A stretch of DNA of 64,000 bases from Prorocentrum cordatum (GCA_963575745.1 CAUYUJ010014334.1:276575-340574); one strand, 5' to 3'; positions 50,705 to 58,769 are shown, numbered from the stretch's first letter. A program made the numbers and translations. Notes: generated by a model not told the origin, from the letters alone.

Positions 50705-50905
50705 CTGGTCACTGTCTGAGGAAGACAAGCCCCGAGCAGAGCAACACGCACCACGGCATCGACGACAGCGCCGACGCCGACGGAGGCGAATCGTGTCTAC
50801 GATCCGCCCCGACGCACGGGGAGTTGAGAGAGGCCGCGCCGAAGCAGTTTTGGATGAGGCAGTCGTGTGGCTGCGGCGGGGCGAGGACAAAGGAGAGGTC
50901 GGGAC
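50705..50905 (-). CDS. exon-like frame with cysteines (candidate)
   Basis: Minus-strand frame reading PHDCLIQNCFGAASLNSPCV and, further on, PWCVLLCSGLVFL. It could precede the 50,438-50,610 exon in the same gene. No family recognised. Confidence 0.35.
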
Positions 50906-51189
50906 TGACGCTGAAAGTGGGCTGGGGACACACGTGTCGAAGACAACGGATAAGGAGGGCTCGGAAGAGGGAGGGGTGATCATGGCGAAGGGGACAGTGA
51001 GAGAACATGTCAGCAGGGGGAGACGAGACAACAATACACACAGGGACTCAGGGAGAGAGGGAGAAAGGGAGGCATGACGACGACGGTGCGCACCGCAAGA
51101 GCTGGTGTCCATACCAGAGGCGAACTGCAACAAGGAATATGGTACAACACAAATTTCCCAATCGTGCTCTGCACCCCCTCGCCAAATGG

Positions 51190-51292
51190 ACCCGTGTGGC
51201 AAGCTACCGCTCCATCTCCCTCTCTCTCTCTCTCTTTCTCGAGGCTCGAGGCCCCCTCCCCCTCTCTCTCTCTCTCTTTATCCATCTTTCTT
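51190..51292. repeat. (CT)n tracts
   Basis: TCTCTC runs at 51,218-51,236 and 51,262-51,277, separated by AGGCTCGAGGCC. Confidence 0.85.
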
Positions 51293-51345
51293 CTTTCTGG
51301 CAGCGGGTGTCGGCCCCCTGTTAGGCCTCCCAAGGAGTAACAACA

Positions 51346-51750
51346 GTGTTCGCGAAAATGCATGGATCAATTGTGGGGGGGTCGGTTGATCGGGAATGCA
51401 CTCGCTTCGGTTCCTGCAAGGGCCTCGGCAGACGCGACGCTGCAGCTTTCGATAAAGAGGTGGACGCGTTGAATCATTGGTCAGATCAAAGTAGCCTCCT
51501 CCGATTCTGGCTGGCCAACGACATGTAACATCCAAACCTAAAGGCTTTGTGCTCTCCACGAATCGTCACAATGCAGCGGGACTGCAGAAAGATCCGTGCA
51601 CGCACGCTTCCTGACAAATTAGCGGTGCCTGTGAGCACAATTCTCGCCAACATCGCGCCCGATGGCTTTCTCCCATACCTGGCGCGCGTGTTTGGACCCC
51701 TGGCCATCGTGGCTGAAGCACGCAGTCTGCGTCGGCACGAGAAACAATGA
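51346..51750 (+). pseudogene. coding-like plus-strand frame split by one TAA
   Basis: Two open stretches, 51,346-51,528 and 51,547-51,750, share one frame and are separated by TAA at 51,526-51,528. The first ends ...NHWSDQSSLLRFWLANDM; the second contains LAVPVSTILANIAPDGFLPY. Composition is ordinary and unlike repeats. No family recognised. Opposite-strand frames are also open. Confidence 0.25.
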
Positions 51751-52135
51751 GGACGAGGAGAATGGTAGTACGTCGCTCTATGAGAAGGGCCTCTGTTTTC
51801 CCTCTCAGGCGACCTACACGTCGTTCATGTCTTGTCGTGCTCATCTCTAATTGTGTTCGTTTCTGATGGTTCCTAGCCCCCTAGTGGCCAGGAAGAGGCC
51901 CAGGACAGAACAATTAGAAACGAGAGGATCTTGGCCCCCACCAAAAATCAAAAAACTCCCGAATAATTCCAGGAACAATGTGTACCCCTCGCGGAAGGCA
52001 TCCACGGGATCGCGCACCAACGGGATCGCGCCCCAACGGGATCGCGCCCCAGTATCCAGACCGTGGTGGCCTCGGTGTCAGCTGCATTCGTCGCTCGTGA
52101 GGGGAGGGGTGTCGCAGCCGTCGAGCGTCGGGCAC

Positions 52136-52136
52136 G

Positions 52137-52186
<50 letters not shown>

Positions 52187-52193
52187 GGTCGTT
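52136..52193. repeat. (GTC)n microsatellite
   Basis: Uninterrupted GTC run. Confidence 0.97.
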
Positions 52194-52309
52194 CCTTCGG
52201 CGTGCTCTCTTCCTCCCTGGGCCATGAGCTAAACGGCTCTCTGCCTGAGGGTTTGCGGCTACTCGGTCCCGTGGGTGCGGAGGGGGCCAGGCGCCGACCT
52301 CGCATGCGG

Positions 52310-52480
52310 CTGGACCTAGGACCTCACAACAGGTTGCAGAAACATGAGACCCACCTCTGGCCCAAACACAGAACATCCAATGGAACCCTCCCCAGGATAC
52401 GCCAGAACATCCAGCGAGCACGAAGACCACTCGGGCACCCTCCCCAAGCCGACCTCGATCTGATACCCCGGTCCGACCGT
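52310..52480 (+). mobile_element. CAGTCGGACC-type MITE, copy 1 (decayed)
   Basis: GGCTGGACCTAGGACCTCAC at left and CCCCGGTCCGACCGTAATC at right, with the core GGCACCCTCCCCAAGCCGAC. Aligns with 59,158-59,312. Confidence 0.6.
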
Positions 52481-52622
52481 AATCACACGGCATCAGGCAG
52501 CAGGCGTTCTGACGCGGGACCCCGAGCCTTCCCTGCTCGGGCGCACCACCGACCCTGGCCACTTCTGCTGCAGCTCTCCCCTGGGAGCCGTGTCCAGCCA
52601 ACGGCCCCTCCGTTCTCCTCTC

Positions 52623-52965
52623 GGCGGCGAGCGAGGGGGGAAGTGAGAAGGCGAAGGCCTTCTCAGAAGGCTCTGGCAATTTCTCAGCAGGCCTGGGAAC
52701 TCCTCGTCATCGCTCGGACGTCCATTCCCTGTGTTTTTGTTCGGTTTCGTGCGTGGCTTCTTCGCCAAAAAAATGCACACGTCCGAGCGATGCCAGGATT
52801 CTTGAGCCTTCAGAGGAAGGAGGAGGAGGAGGAGGAGGAGGAGGAGGAGGAGAAGAAGGAGGAGGAGGAGGAGGGGAAAGGAGGAGGAGAAGGTGGAAGG
52901 CCTGGGGATTCTTGAGCCTTCAGAGGAAGCCTTGTCCTTCTGCCTTCCTCCCCGGGCTCGCCGCC
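52623..52965 (+). mobile_element. family J copy 3 with nested D3 and GGA tract
   Basis: The left end GGCGGCGAGCGAGGGGGGAA (52,623) and right end CCCCGGGCTCGCCGCC (52,965) belong to family J. Inside lie a family D hairpin (52,708-52,794, CATCGCTCGGACGTCCATT to ACGTCCGAGCGATG), a GGA tract (52,817-52,885), and two copies of GGATTCTTGAGCCTTCAGAG. Confidence 0.75.
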
Positions 52966-53009
52966 GATCCTCTGCTCTGCTCCGGGACCCTTTGGGGGCA
53001 AACTCTTGC

Positions 53010-53053
53010 TTCTCCTCCTCCTCCTCCTCCTCCTCCTCCTCCTCCTCCTCCTC
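53010..53053. repeat. (CTC)n microsatellite
   Basis: CTC run. Confidence 0.95.
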
Positions 53054-53099
53054 CGGCGGAGCCTTTGCGTCCGCCGCCCTCGGCCGCCTTTCGCCCAAG

Positions 53100-53548
53100 A
53101 GGAGAAGGAGAGATCAGCAGCCCCGGTGCAGCGGGACGCCCAGGACAGCACGCCGTGCGGGTCCTGGCGCCACGCCCACCCCTGCAGACGCCGCCCTGGC
53201 TTGGCTGAGAGAGCACGTGCGCCGACCCCCCGAAGGCGAGACTCTTTCCGGAGCGCCCCGTGTGACGCCCTGCTTGCGCCGCGCGCCGCGCGCGCATGCG
53301 CCTCCGAGCCGCAGGGCTGCCCGTCTGACCTGGCCGGTGGCTCCCTCCCCGCCGTCGGCCGCCGATCGTCCAGAGCGTGGGCTTCGGCGGCCTCGACGAG
53401 CGGTCGGCGGCGGCGACGACGACGGCCTCCACTCGGCCAGGAGCTGACCACGTCGCTGTGCCTGGCCACCGATGCTCGGCCGCAGTGCTGCCAATGCTGT
53501 AGCAGCTGCACGCTGCCCTGCCTCCGCACGCTGCCACATCCCTGTGGA
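53100..53548 (-). CDS. exon-like region (candidate)
   Basis: A minus-strand frame with Ala/Glu/Arg-rich ordinary composition (EAAEAHALDDRRPTAGREPP), Cys at several points and a GC3 excess. Open frames occur on both strands. No domain recognised. Confidence 0.3.
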
Positions 53549-53705
53549 AGCCAGAAGGCACCGCTGCCGCTGCTCCTCCCGGGGTGCGTCCCGACTCGGA
53601 TCTTGAAAAGCGGCTCCAGCGGTGGCCACGCGGGCCTCCCGGGAGGCCCCAAGAGAGGACAGCGGGCGGAGGGGGCAGCGGTATAGGGCACCCTCTCCCT
53701 CCTCG
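53549..53705 (+). mobile_element. foldback family F, copy 4
   Basis: GGCACCGCTGCCGCTGCTCC at left, GGCAGCGGTATAGGGCACC at right, with CCAGCGGTGGCCACG and GGGAGGCCCC as in the 56.2-kb copy. Confidence 0.6.
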
Positions 53706-54065
53706 GGCACGCCGCCACGCTCCCTCGAGGAACGCGGCGATCGCGAGGCCGGGAGCCAGCGGCGCACGCTCGGTGCAGCGACGACGCCGAGGGGGCGGAG
53801 CTCGCCGCCCGGGCGCGGAAGTGGCCGGAGGGGGCGGCGCGCCGCGGCCGATGGGGCAGCGGAGGCCCGGTCAGCCCTCGGGGCGGGCCCGCTTCGGGGC
53901 GGCCCGGGAGACCCGGACGATCGGCACGCCAGCAGGGGGCACGGAGGAGGGTGCAGAAAAGCAGAGGGTCTGCAAGCAAAACAAAAAACGGCCCGCGGGT
54001 TTCAGAGAACGCGTATACGCAAGAGCGCGGGAATAGAGCAAAAATCACCGCGGTGGAGCAAGAAC
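53706..54065. other. GC-rich island, no gene defined
   Basis: Frames on both strands are Arg/Ala/Gly-rich. Undecided. Confidence 0.25.
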
Positions 54066-54142
54066 CCGAGGGTATGAAAGACGTGGTTTTGAATACCCTC
54101 GGATTTCTTACACCCTCGAGCGGTTTTTTACTATACCCTCGG
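54066..54142. mobile_element. 77-bp ACCCTCGGG hairpin
   Basis: CCCGAGGGTATGAAA pairs with TATACCCTCGGG. Two more ACCCTCG copies lie inside. Confidence 0.8.
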
Positions 54143-54285
54143 GATGTATTCTAGCCTCGCACATGGGCATGATGCCTGGGAGCAGATGTTGGCCCAAAGC
54201 GGGCGCAGCTGCTGTTGGGCAGGCGAGCTGCTGTCTCAGACGGACGACGCCCGCGGCGACACCGACGGCGAGCCTGGAAGAAGAA
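54143..54285 (-). CDS. exon shared with 17.3 kb
   Basis: Minus-strand frame reading SRLAVGVAAGVVRLRQQLAC, then ALGQHLLPGIMPMCEARIHP, bounded by the hairpin at 54,142 and element E3 at 54,293. A degraded relative lies at 17,255-17,376. Presence of two related copies with E elements nearby argues for a real exon or part of an older duplicated gene. No family recognised. Confidence 0.4.
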
Positions 54286-54292
54286 CAAAACC

Positions 54293-54452
54293 ACGTAAAC
54301 ATAAACTTTTGGCGTTCCGCGCGGACTTCTGGGACTCGTGCTGGACCCACCCTCCCTGGCGCGCGGAGCGCGCCAGGGGCGGCGCCGGAGGCGCCGCCGA
54401 GGGGCCCAGGCGCGGATCCAGGAACTCCGCGAGGAGCGCCAAAAGTTTACGT
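54293..54452 (+). mobile_element. hairpin family E, copy 3
   Basis: ACGTAAACATAAACTTTTGG pairs with CCAAAAGTTTACGT (left arm has a 6-bp ATAAAC duplication). The core CCCTGGCGCGCGGAGCGCGCC and GGCGGCGCCGGAGGCGCCGC is self-complementary. Best-preserved copy of the family. Confidence 0.85.
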
Positions 54453-54479
54453 TTTTGTACGGTTGTTGCTTCTTCGAGG

Positions 54480-54690
54480 GCCCTGTGCAAAGCGGGCGAG
54501 AACTGCTGTCGGCAGTCGTCCCCGGCCTCTCCGTGCCCACGTCGGCCGTGCCGAGACGAAGCGCCGCGGCCCGACCCCGGAGCTCTGGTGGCGCAGGCCG
54601 AGTGCGCCGGCCTCCAGGTGCACGAGCTTCCTCTCCTCGGCGGCGCTCGCCGGGGTGGGTGGCGCCAAGGGGGTCGGGCGTCTCACCCAG
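54480..54690 (-). CDS. exon-like frame between T3 and E3
   Basis: Minus-strand frame reading ASAAEERKLVHLEAGALGLR and onward to RLPTAVLARFA. GC3-rich, helix-like. Lies cleanly between two mobile elements, which would then be intronic. No family recognised. Confidence 0.4.
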
Positions 54691-54712
54691 GCCCTCCAAG
54701 AGGGCAAGCCCA

Positions 54713-54888
54713 TACAGTCGGGGCGCTGACCTAAGGAACCCGAAATAAGGAACGACCTTGTTTCCATAAGTTAAACTTCGATTTCCGATCGAAAACATAA
54801 GGAAAACGTGGGGCAAGCTGCGAACCAAGTAAGGAACGCGGAGCCCCTCCCCAACGAAAAGGGTTCCTTCTTCAGGGCCCCGACTGTA
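54713..54888 (+). mobile_element. TA-flanked MITE, family T copy 3
   Basis: 176 bp, TACAGTCGGGGCGCTGACC to GGGCCCCGACTGTA. Confidence 0.9.
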
Positions 54889-55095
54889 GCACCAGGAGCA
54901 GTGCTGTCGAAGTGTAGCCAGGAGCTCGGAAACCGAATGGAAGCCGAGGCTTTCTACAGCCTGATCGGTGTGCAGGTCCGGAGGGCTCCTTCGGAGCGCT
55001 CTGGAGAGTCAGGGAGGAAGGCGAGGCGGCTTCCTGGAAGGCAGCGGCCTGCTCAGAGGGGTCCAGAAGCTCGTGGGGAGCGGGGGTGGCTTCTG

Positions 55096-55257
55096 TAAAG
55101 GGGCCCTGGGACACACAAATAAATACACACAAATAAAAAGATTCCCCATATTTTCCTATATTTGTTGGCTGTTCGTCTTCCCCCCCACTTCCCATATTTT
55201 CCCATATTTTCTGGGGGTCGACGATTCATTGTGCCTGTGTGTTTCTTTCCCTCCTGA
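55096..55257 (+). mobile_element. family A element, copy 5
   Basis: 162 bp with perfect 5-bp flanks TTCTG (55,091-55,095 and 55,258-55,262). Confidence 0.92.
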
Positions 55258-55264
55258 TTCTGGG

Positions 55265-55480
55265 AAGTCCCCCCCTCTCAGGAGGCCAGCCCTGCTCGCG
55301 CCGCCACGCTCGGTGCGCGCCGCCGATCTCCAGCCCGCTCAGGCCCGGGGGGAAGTCGAGCGCCGCCGCCGCGCCGTCCCCCACGGACCGCACCGCGGCG
55401 CACAGCTCCGCGCGGCGGGCGGCCGGGATCCCCGCCAGCTGCTCACGGATCACTGGGCGAGGGGAGCCGAACATAGGGGG
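55265..55480 (-). CDS. exon-like frame between A5 and B2
   Basis: Minus-strand frame reading PVIREQLAGIPAARRAELCA, AVRSVGDGAAAALDFPPGLS and GLEIGGAHRAWRREQGWP. High GC3, ordinary mix of charged and hydrophobic residues. It fills the space between repeat B2 upstream and element A5 downstream, as the 15,520-15,825 candidate does between B1 and A2. No domain recognised. Confidence 0.45.
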
Positions 55481-55489
55481 CAAACAAGC

Positions 55490-55645
55490 CTGCCTCGCTT
55501 TTGACCACCCTCGCTTCCAAGAGATACCAAGCGATGCCAAATTACGGCCTGTACTGGTCAGGCCGCTTGACGAGGAGGCGCGTGGTATGACTTGGTTTTG
55601 CCTGGAAGCGAAAGCGGGGTATGTAATTCACGCTCTGAGACAAGG
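55490..55645 (+). repeat. dispersed repeat B, copy 2
   Basis: Near-identical to 15,830-15,985 (for example CTTTTGACCACCCTCGCTTC and GGCCGCTTGACGAGGAGGCG). Confidence 0.85.
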
Positions 55646-56026
55646 GGCTGGGGGGGGACATGGCGCCAAATCTTCGGCGATCTAGTCTTGATCGCCAAGC
55701 GGTGCTTATGGATTTCGGCCTCTGGGGCTCGTCATCGGGCCCAGGTGCCCTCGAGACTGGATCTGCAGCGAAAAACTGCCAGGGCTCGGGGCCGCTGGGG
55801 CCGCGCCTTGACAATGAAAAGCATCGTCGGATGTCTGGGCCATGGCACCGCCGATGCTGCGCCGATGGATCGGGAGTGAGTCCCCGGTGGGCAGGCCCCA
55901 TGTTCCTGAGCAGGCTGGGGCGCCAAGAACCAGAGCGGCGAGCCCCCCTCCCCCCTGTCGGCGCCCCCGGCTGGGTCGCGCAGCCTCTCCCTCTCCTCTG
56001 GAGGCTCTTAGAGAAATCAAGGGCAA
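55646..56026. other. no gene defined
   Basis: Open frames on both strands. A plus-strand frame to 55,879 and minus-strand frames compete; none recognised. Confidence 0.3.
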
Positions 56027-56153
56027 CGGCATACAAATGAGCCTTCTACTGTCCGCGCAGATCTCTTGGATCGGCGCTGGACACCCCCTCCCGGGCGGCG
56101 CTGGCCCTGGCGCCGACCGAAGAAATCCGCGCGGAGCTCCGAGCATGATGCCG
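56027..56153 (+). mobile_element. hairpin family E, copy 4
   Basis: TCCGCGCAGATCTCTTGGAT and GAAGAAATCCGCGCGGA are inverted; core GGCGCTGGACACCCCCTCC. Confidence 0.75.
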
Positions 56154-56226
56154 ATAGCTGTTGCTGATGATGATGGTGTCTGGTGCCTGGTGCTGTGACG
56201 CTGCGCGTGGAGCTCCGCCATAGGGA

Positions 56227-56390
56227 GACCAAAAGGTACCGATACCGCTACTCCCCGGACCTGTCACGGGGTGCGCTCTGACCAGGATTTCGAGGCGAAT
56301 CCAGCGGTGGCGACGAGGGCCTTCGAGGAGGCCCCGGCAAAGGGAAAAAACGGGCGGGGGGTAGCGGTAGGGGACCCTTTTCCTCCTCGG
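56227..56390 (+). mobile_element. foldback family F, copy 2
   Basis: GGTACCGATACCGCTACTCC at left pairs with GGGTAGCGGTAGGGGACC at right. Confidence 0.75.
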
Positions 56391-56406
56391 GCGACAGCTT
56401 ATGCCA

Positions 56407-56565
56407 GTGCCGTTCAGGGCTGGACCTAAACGTTGTTTTTCGCTTTGACTTCGTTTCGTTTTTCTTTTTGCTCTACCTGTTTTCCTGTACCTCCCTGCCA
56501 AAGCGAAAAACAACACACAGCCGAAGTCCAGCAAAACAGCGTTTAGGTCCAGCCCTGGTGCCGTT
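56407..56565. mobile_element. hAT-like MITE with 8-bp duplication
   Basis: Element 56,415-56,557 (143 bp) has 18-bp inverted ends CAGGGCTGGACCTAAACG and an inner GTTGTTTTTCGCTTTG / CAAAGCGAAAAACAAC pair. GTGCCGTT is present exactly on both sides (56,407-56,414; 56,558-56,565). An 8-bp duplication with a CAGGG end is characteristic of the hAT superfamily; the assignment is inferred as there is no transposase. Confidence 0.92.
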
Positions 56566-56693
56566 TGTGCGCTTCGCTCCTCGTTGCGCGCCTCCCGCGC
56601 CCGCTCCTCCGCCCGCCGCCGGGCCTCCACGCGCCGCTGGCGGCCGCGGGCCTCTGCGGCCTCCGCGGCCTCCCGGTGCGGCAGCCCGCCGCC
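56566..56693 (-). CDS. exon downstream of the introner
   Basis: Minus-strand frame GGGLPHREAAEAAEARGRQR followed by a highly charged Arg/Glu/Ala helix (RAEERAREARNEERS). It joins in frame to the exon at 56,871-57,012 when 56,694-56,870 is removed. The hAT-like element starts at its downstream edge, so the true end is unknown. Likely coiled-coil or helical linker; function unknown. Confidence 0.5.
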
Positions 56694-56870
56694 CTCCAGC
56701 GCCTGTCGGCGGTGGACAGACCTCCCTGTAGTAAATCTCCCCTTAGTAAAAACGACCTTGGGCCGAAATCGAAGGACCTGGACCCGCTCAAATGACGGCC
56801 GCGACGCCCTCTCGCGAACCGAAAACGGCCAATTCCTTAATCGACGTGTCAGGGCAGGAGGTCTGTCCAC
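56694..56870 (-). mobile_element. introner, family G copy 2 (GT...AG)
   Basis: On the minus strand: target GGCGCTGGAG (56,880-56,871), then GTGGACAGACCTCC, a 177-nt body, GGAGGTCTGTCCAC, eight extra bases CGCCGACA, then GGCGCTGGAG again (56,703-56,694). The terminal repeats are perfect over 14 bp and the target copies perfect over 10 bp. Removing GTGGAC...CTGGAG rejoins ...FRALE to GGGLPH... in frame and restores one target copy. So the element supplies GT and the target copy supplies AG, as described for introners in other algae. Confidence 0.85.
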
Positions 56871-57012
56871 CTCCAGCGCCCGGAAGGCGGCCGCCGCGGC
56901 CGGCAGCCGCCGCGCCGCGGCCGGCTGGCCGCCGCCGCCCGCGGAGGGCGAGCCCGCCCGGGAGCCGTCGCTGTCCGAGGGCGAGGGTCGAGGGGAAGCA
57001 TAGGCATGAGCC
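56871..57012 (-). CDS. exon upstream of the introner
   Basis: After GTCAG|G on the minus strand the frame reads AHAYASPRPSPSDSDGSRAG, a Gly/Pro-rich stretch, then RRLPAAAAAFRALE and meets the GT of the introner. 142 nt, almost all third positions G or C. No domain recognised. Joins in frame to 56,566-56,693. Confidence 0.5.
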
Positions 57013-57362
57013 CTGACCTCCGCCCCCTCCCCCTTCATGCGGGATGACGATTGATAAAAAAGGGGGAACGATGAAACAAATAGTTGTCTGCTATTTCTGC
57101 ACAAGTTTCTGACTGGAGGAGAACGATGCAACAAACAAAGTGTTCCAGCCCGCGGCCAGTTTTTTCTAATCGTCATCCCGGGCGCCGCCGCGTGAACACG
57201 ACCCCCGGTCATTTATTAATCGCCATCCTCCATTATATAGACCCGGCAGGACTGCTCACGACCTCGGCCATAGTTCAGCATCAAGAAGGTCCCAGGGCTC
57301 CGTCGTCGCCCTCCGGGCCGGTCAGGGAGCGTACACTTTTTCGGAGCTCCACGCGGATGACG
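57013..57362. other. no gene seen
   Basis: Unique sequence of lower GC, two GGCGCC-flanked short direct repeats (ACAAAT/AACGATGAAACAA near 57,070 and 57,122). No recognisable frame. Confidence 0.35.
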
Positions 57363-57564
57363 GCCGAAGGTCTGATCAACAAACTAGCATGTAAGAAACC
57401 TGGGCCAGCTTCCCGGAAGTTTCTTAAAACAAGCCTGGGGCAATTTCTGTTGTTGACGCTGGAGAGGCGAACGTGCTTAAGAAACTGGGCCAGCTTTCGG
57501 GCAAGCTGCTCAAGGAACGCTGGCCCAGCTGGTCGGGAGGAGGTTTCTTAATCAGATGCTCGAC
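57363..57564 (+). mobile_element. family C repeat, copy 4
   Basis: GGTCTGATCAACAAACTAGC, TAAGAAACCTGGGCCAGCTT to GGAGGTTTCTTAATCAGATG. Confidence 0.85.
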
Positions 57565-57695
57565 TAGATGTCCTGGATCGGTGCTGGAGCCCCCTTAGCG
57601 GCGCCTCCTGCGCCGCCCCTGGCGCGCGCCGCGCGCCAGAGACGGGGAACGACAGCCTCGGTCCAGGAAATCGGCGCTGACCCCTCAAGATGCGG
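57565..57695 (+). mobile_element. hairpin family E, copy 5
   Basis: GATGTCCTGGATCGGTGCTG pairs loosely with GTCCAGGAAATCGGCGCTG. The core is GGCGCGCGCCGCGCGCC-like. Confidence 0.65.
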
Positions 57696-57699
57696 TCTT

Positions 57700-57890
57700 G
57701 TGCCGATGCTTCTCCTCCCCTGAGACCCGATGCAGCGAAACAAAGGAAGCATCGCAAAACACCACGCCGGCCCAAAAAACCATCTTCCTGCGCCAACGCT
57801 TCCGAGCCGCATCGATCTCTGAGGGCCCCCGCGGGCCCGAGCCGGACGAAGCGAGAACGCGCCCGCCTCGAAGGCACCGAAACTGACGGG
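57700..57890 (-). CDS. exon-like frame between A6 and E5
   Basis: Minus-strand frame reading RFVRLGPAGALRDRCGSEAL, AQEDGFLGRRGVLRCFLCFA. Ordinary composition; other frames also open. Its placement between two elements matches the other candidates. Confidence 0.35.
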
Positions 57891-57893
57891 GCC

Positions 57894-58051
57894 CTGGGAC
57901 ACACAGATAAATACATATTAATACAAAGATTCCCCAGATTTTCCTATATTTTCCAGGCTTCTGTCTTCCCCCCCCCCACTTCCCATAGGTTCGCACATTC
58001 TTTCGGGGGAATCGACAACTCATTGTGTCTGTGTGTTTTTTCCCCTCCTGA
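57894..58051 (+). mobile_element. family A element, copy 6
   Basis: 158 bp with perfect 5-bp flanks GAAAC (57,889-57,893 and 58,052-58,056). Confidence 0.92.
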
Positions 58052-58056
58052 GAAAC

Positions 58057-58258
58057 GCCAGGGTCTCAGGGTGCGCCGACGGGCCGTCGCTGCCTCCGCC
58101 CGCGGGCGAGGCGCTGCCCGAGCCCGCGGCCGCCCAGGGCCGCGCGGGGCCGGCCGCGGCCGCCCGCCCGCTGCGCGCCGCGGCCGCGCGGGGCGCCCGC
58201 GGAGGGGCGGCGAGGGCGAGGAGCTGCGGCCGTAGGGCACGAGCATGGCCCCCCCCCC
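58057..58258. other. very GC-rich island, possible exon
   Basis: Frames on both strands are Ala/Gly/Pro/Arg-rich. The strand cannot be chosen. Confidence 0.25.
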
Positions 58259-58411
58259 ACGCGAGGGAGGGGAGGAAGGAGGAGGGAGGAGGAGGAGGAG
58301 GAGAGGGAGGAGGAGGAGGAGGAGGAGGAGGAGAGGAGGAGAGGAGGAGGTGGGAGGAGGAAGAGGAGGAGGGGGGAGGAGGAGGGGGAGGAGGAGGAGG
58401 AGGAGGAGCAG
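58259..58411. repeat. (GGA)n microsatellite
   Basis: GGA run with AGAGG interruptions. Confidence 0.95.
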
Positions 58412-58544
58412 GGCCCCCCCGACGCCCGCCCCGGCGAGGGGTCCGCCCCCTGGGCGCGGGAAGCGTGGCCTGCGCGGAGCGCCCCGCGGAGGGGCGGCGA
58501 GGGCGAGGGGTTTTGCGCAGGCGGGAGGACGGGGCGGCGGAGTC

Positions 58545-58724
58545 TACAGTCGGGGCCTTGACCGAAGGAACCCAAAATAAGGAACGAGGCCTCTTTTTTC
58601 CATAAGTTGAACTTCGATGTCCTATCGAAAACCGAAGGAAAACCTAAGGCAAGCTGTGAAACACTTAAGGAACGCGGAGCCCCTCCCCAACCAAAAGGGT
58701 TCCTTCTTCAAGGCCCCGGCTGTA
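58545..58724 (+). mobile_element. TA-flanked MITE, family T copy 4
   Basis: 180 bp, TACAGTCGGGGCCTTGACC to AAGGCCCCGGCTGTA. Confidence 0.9.
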
Positions 58725-58769
58725 CTGCAGGTTCGTGCCGTGTCGACCCTGGCTTTGGTTCCTGACACC

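Noticed and set aside
56694-56870. simple exonic repeat instead of an intron
   Set aside because: The 177-nt insert keeps the frame open, so translation through it is possible, but the terminal repeats, target duplication and GT...AG together favour an introner.
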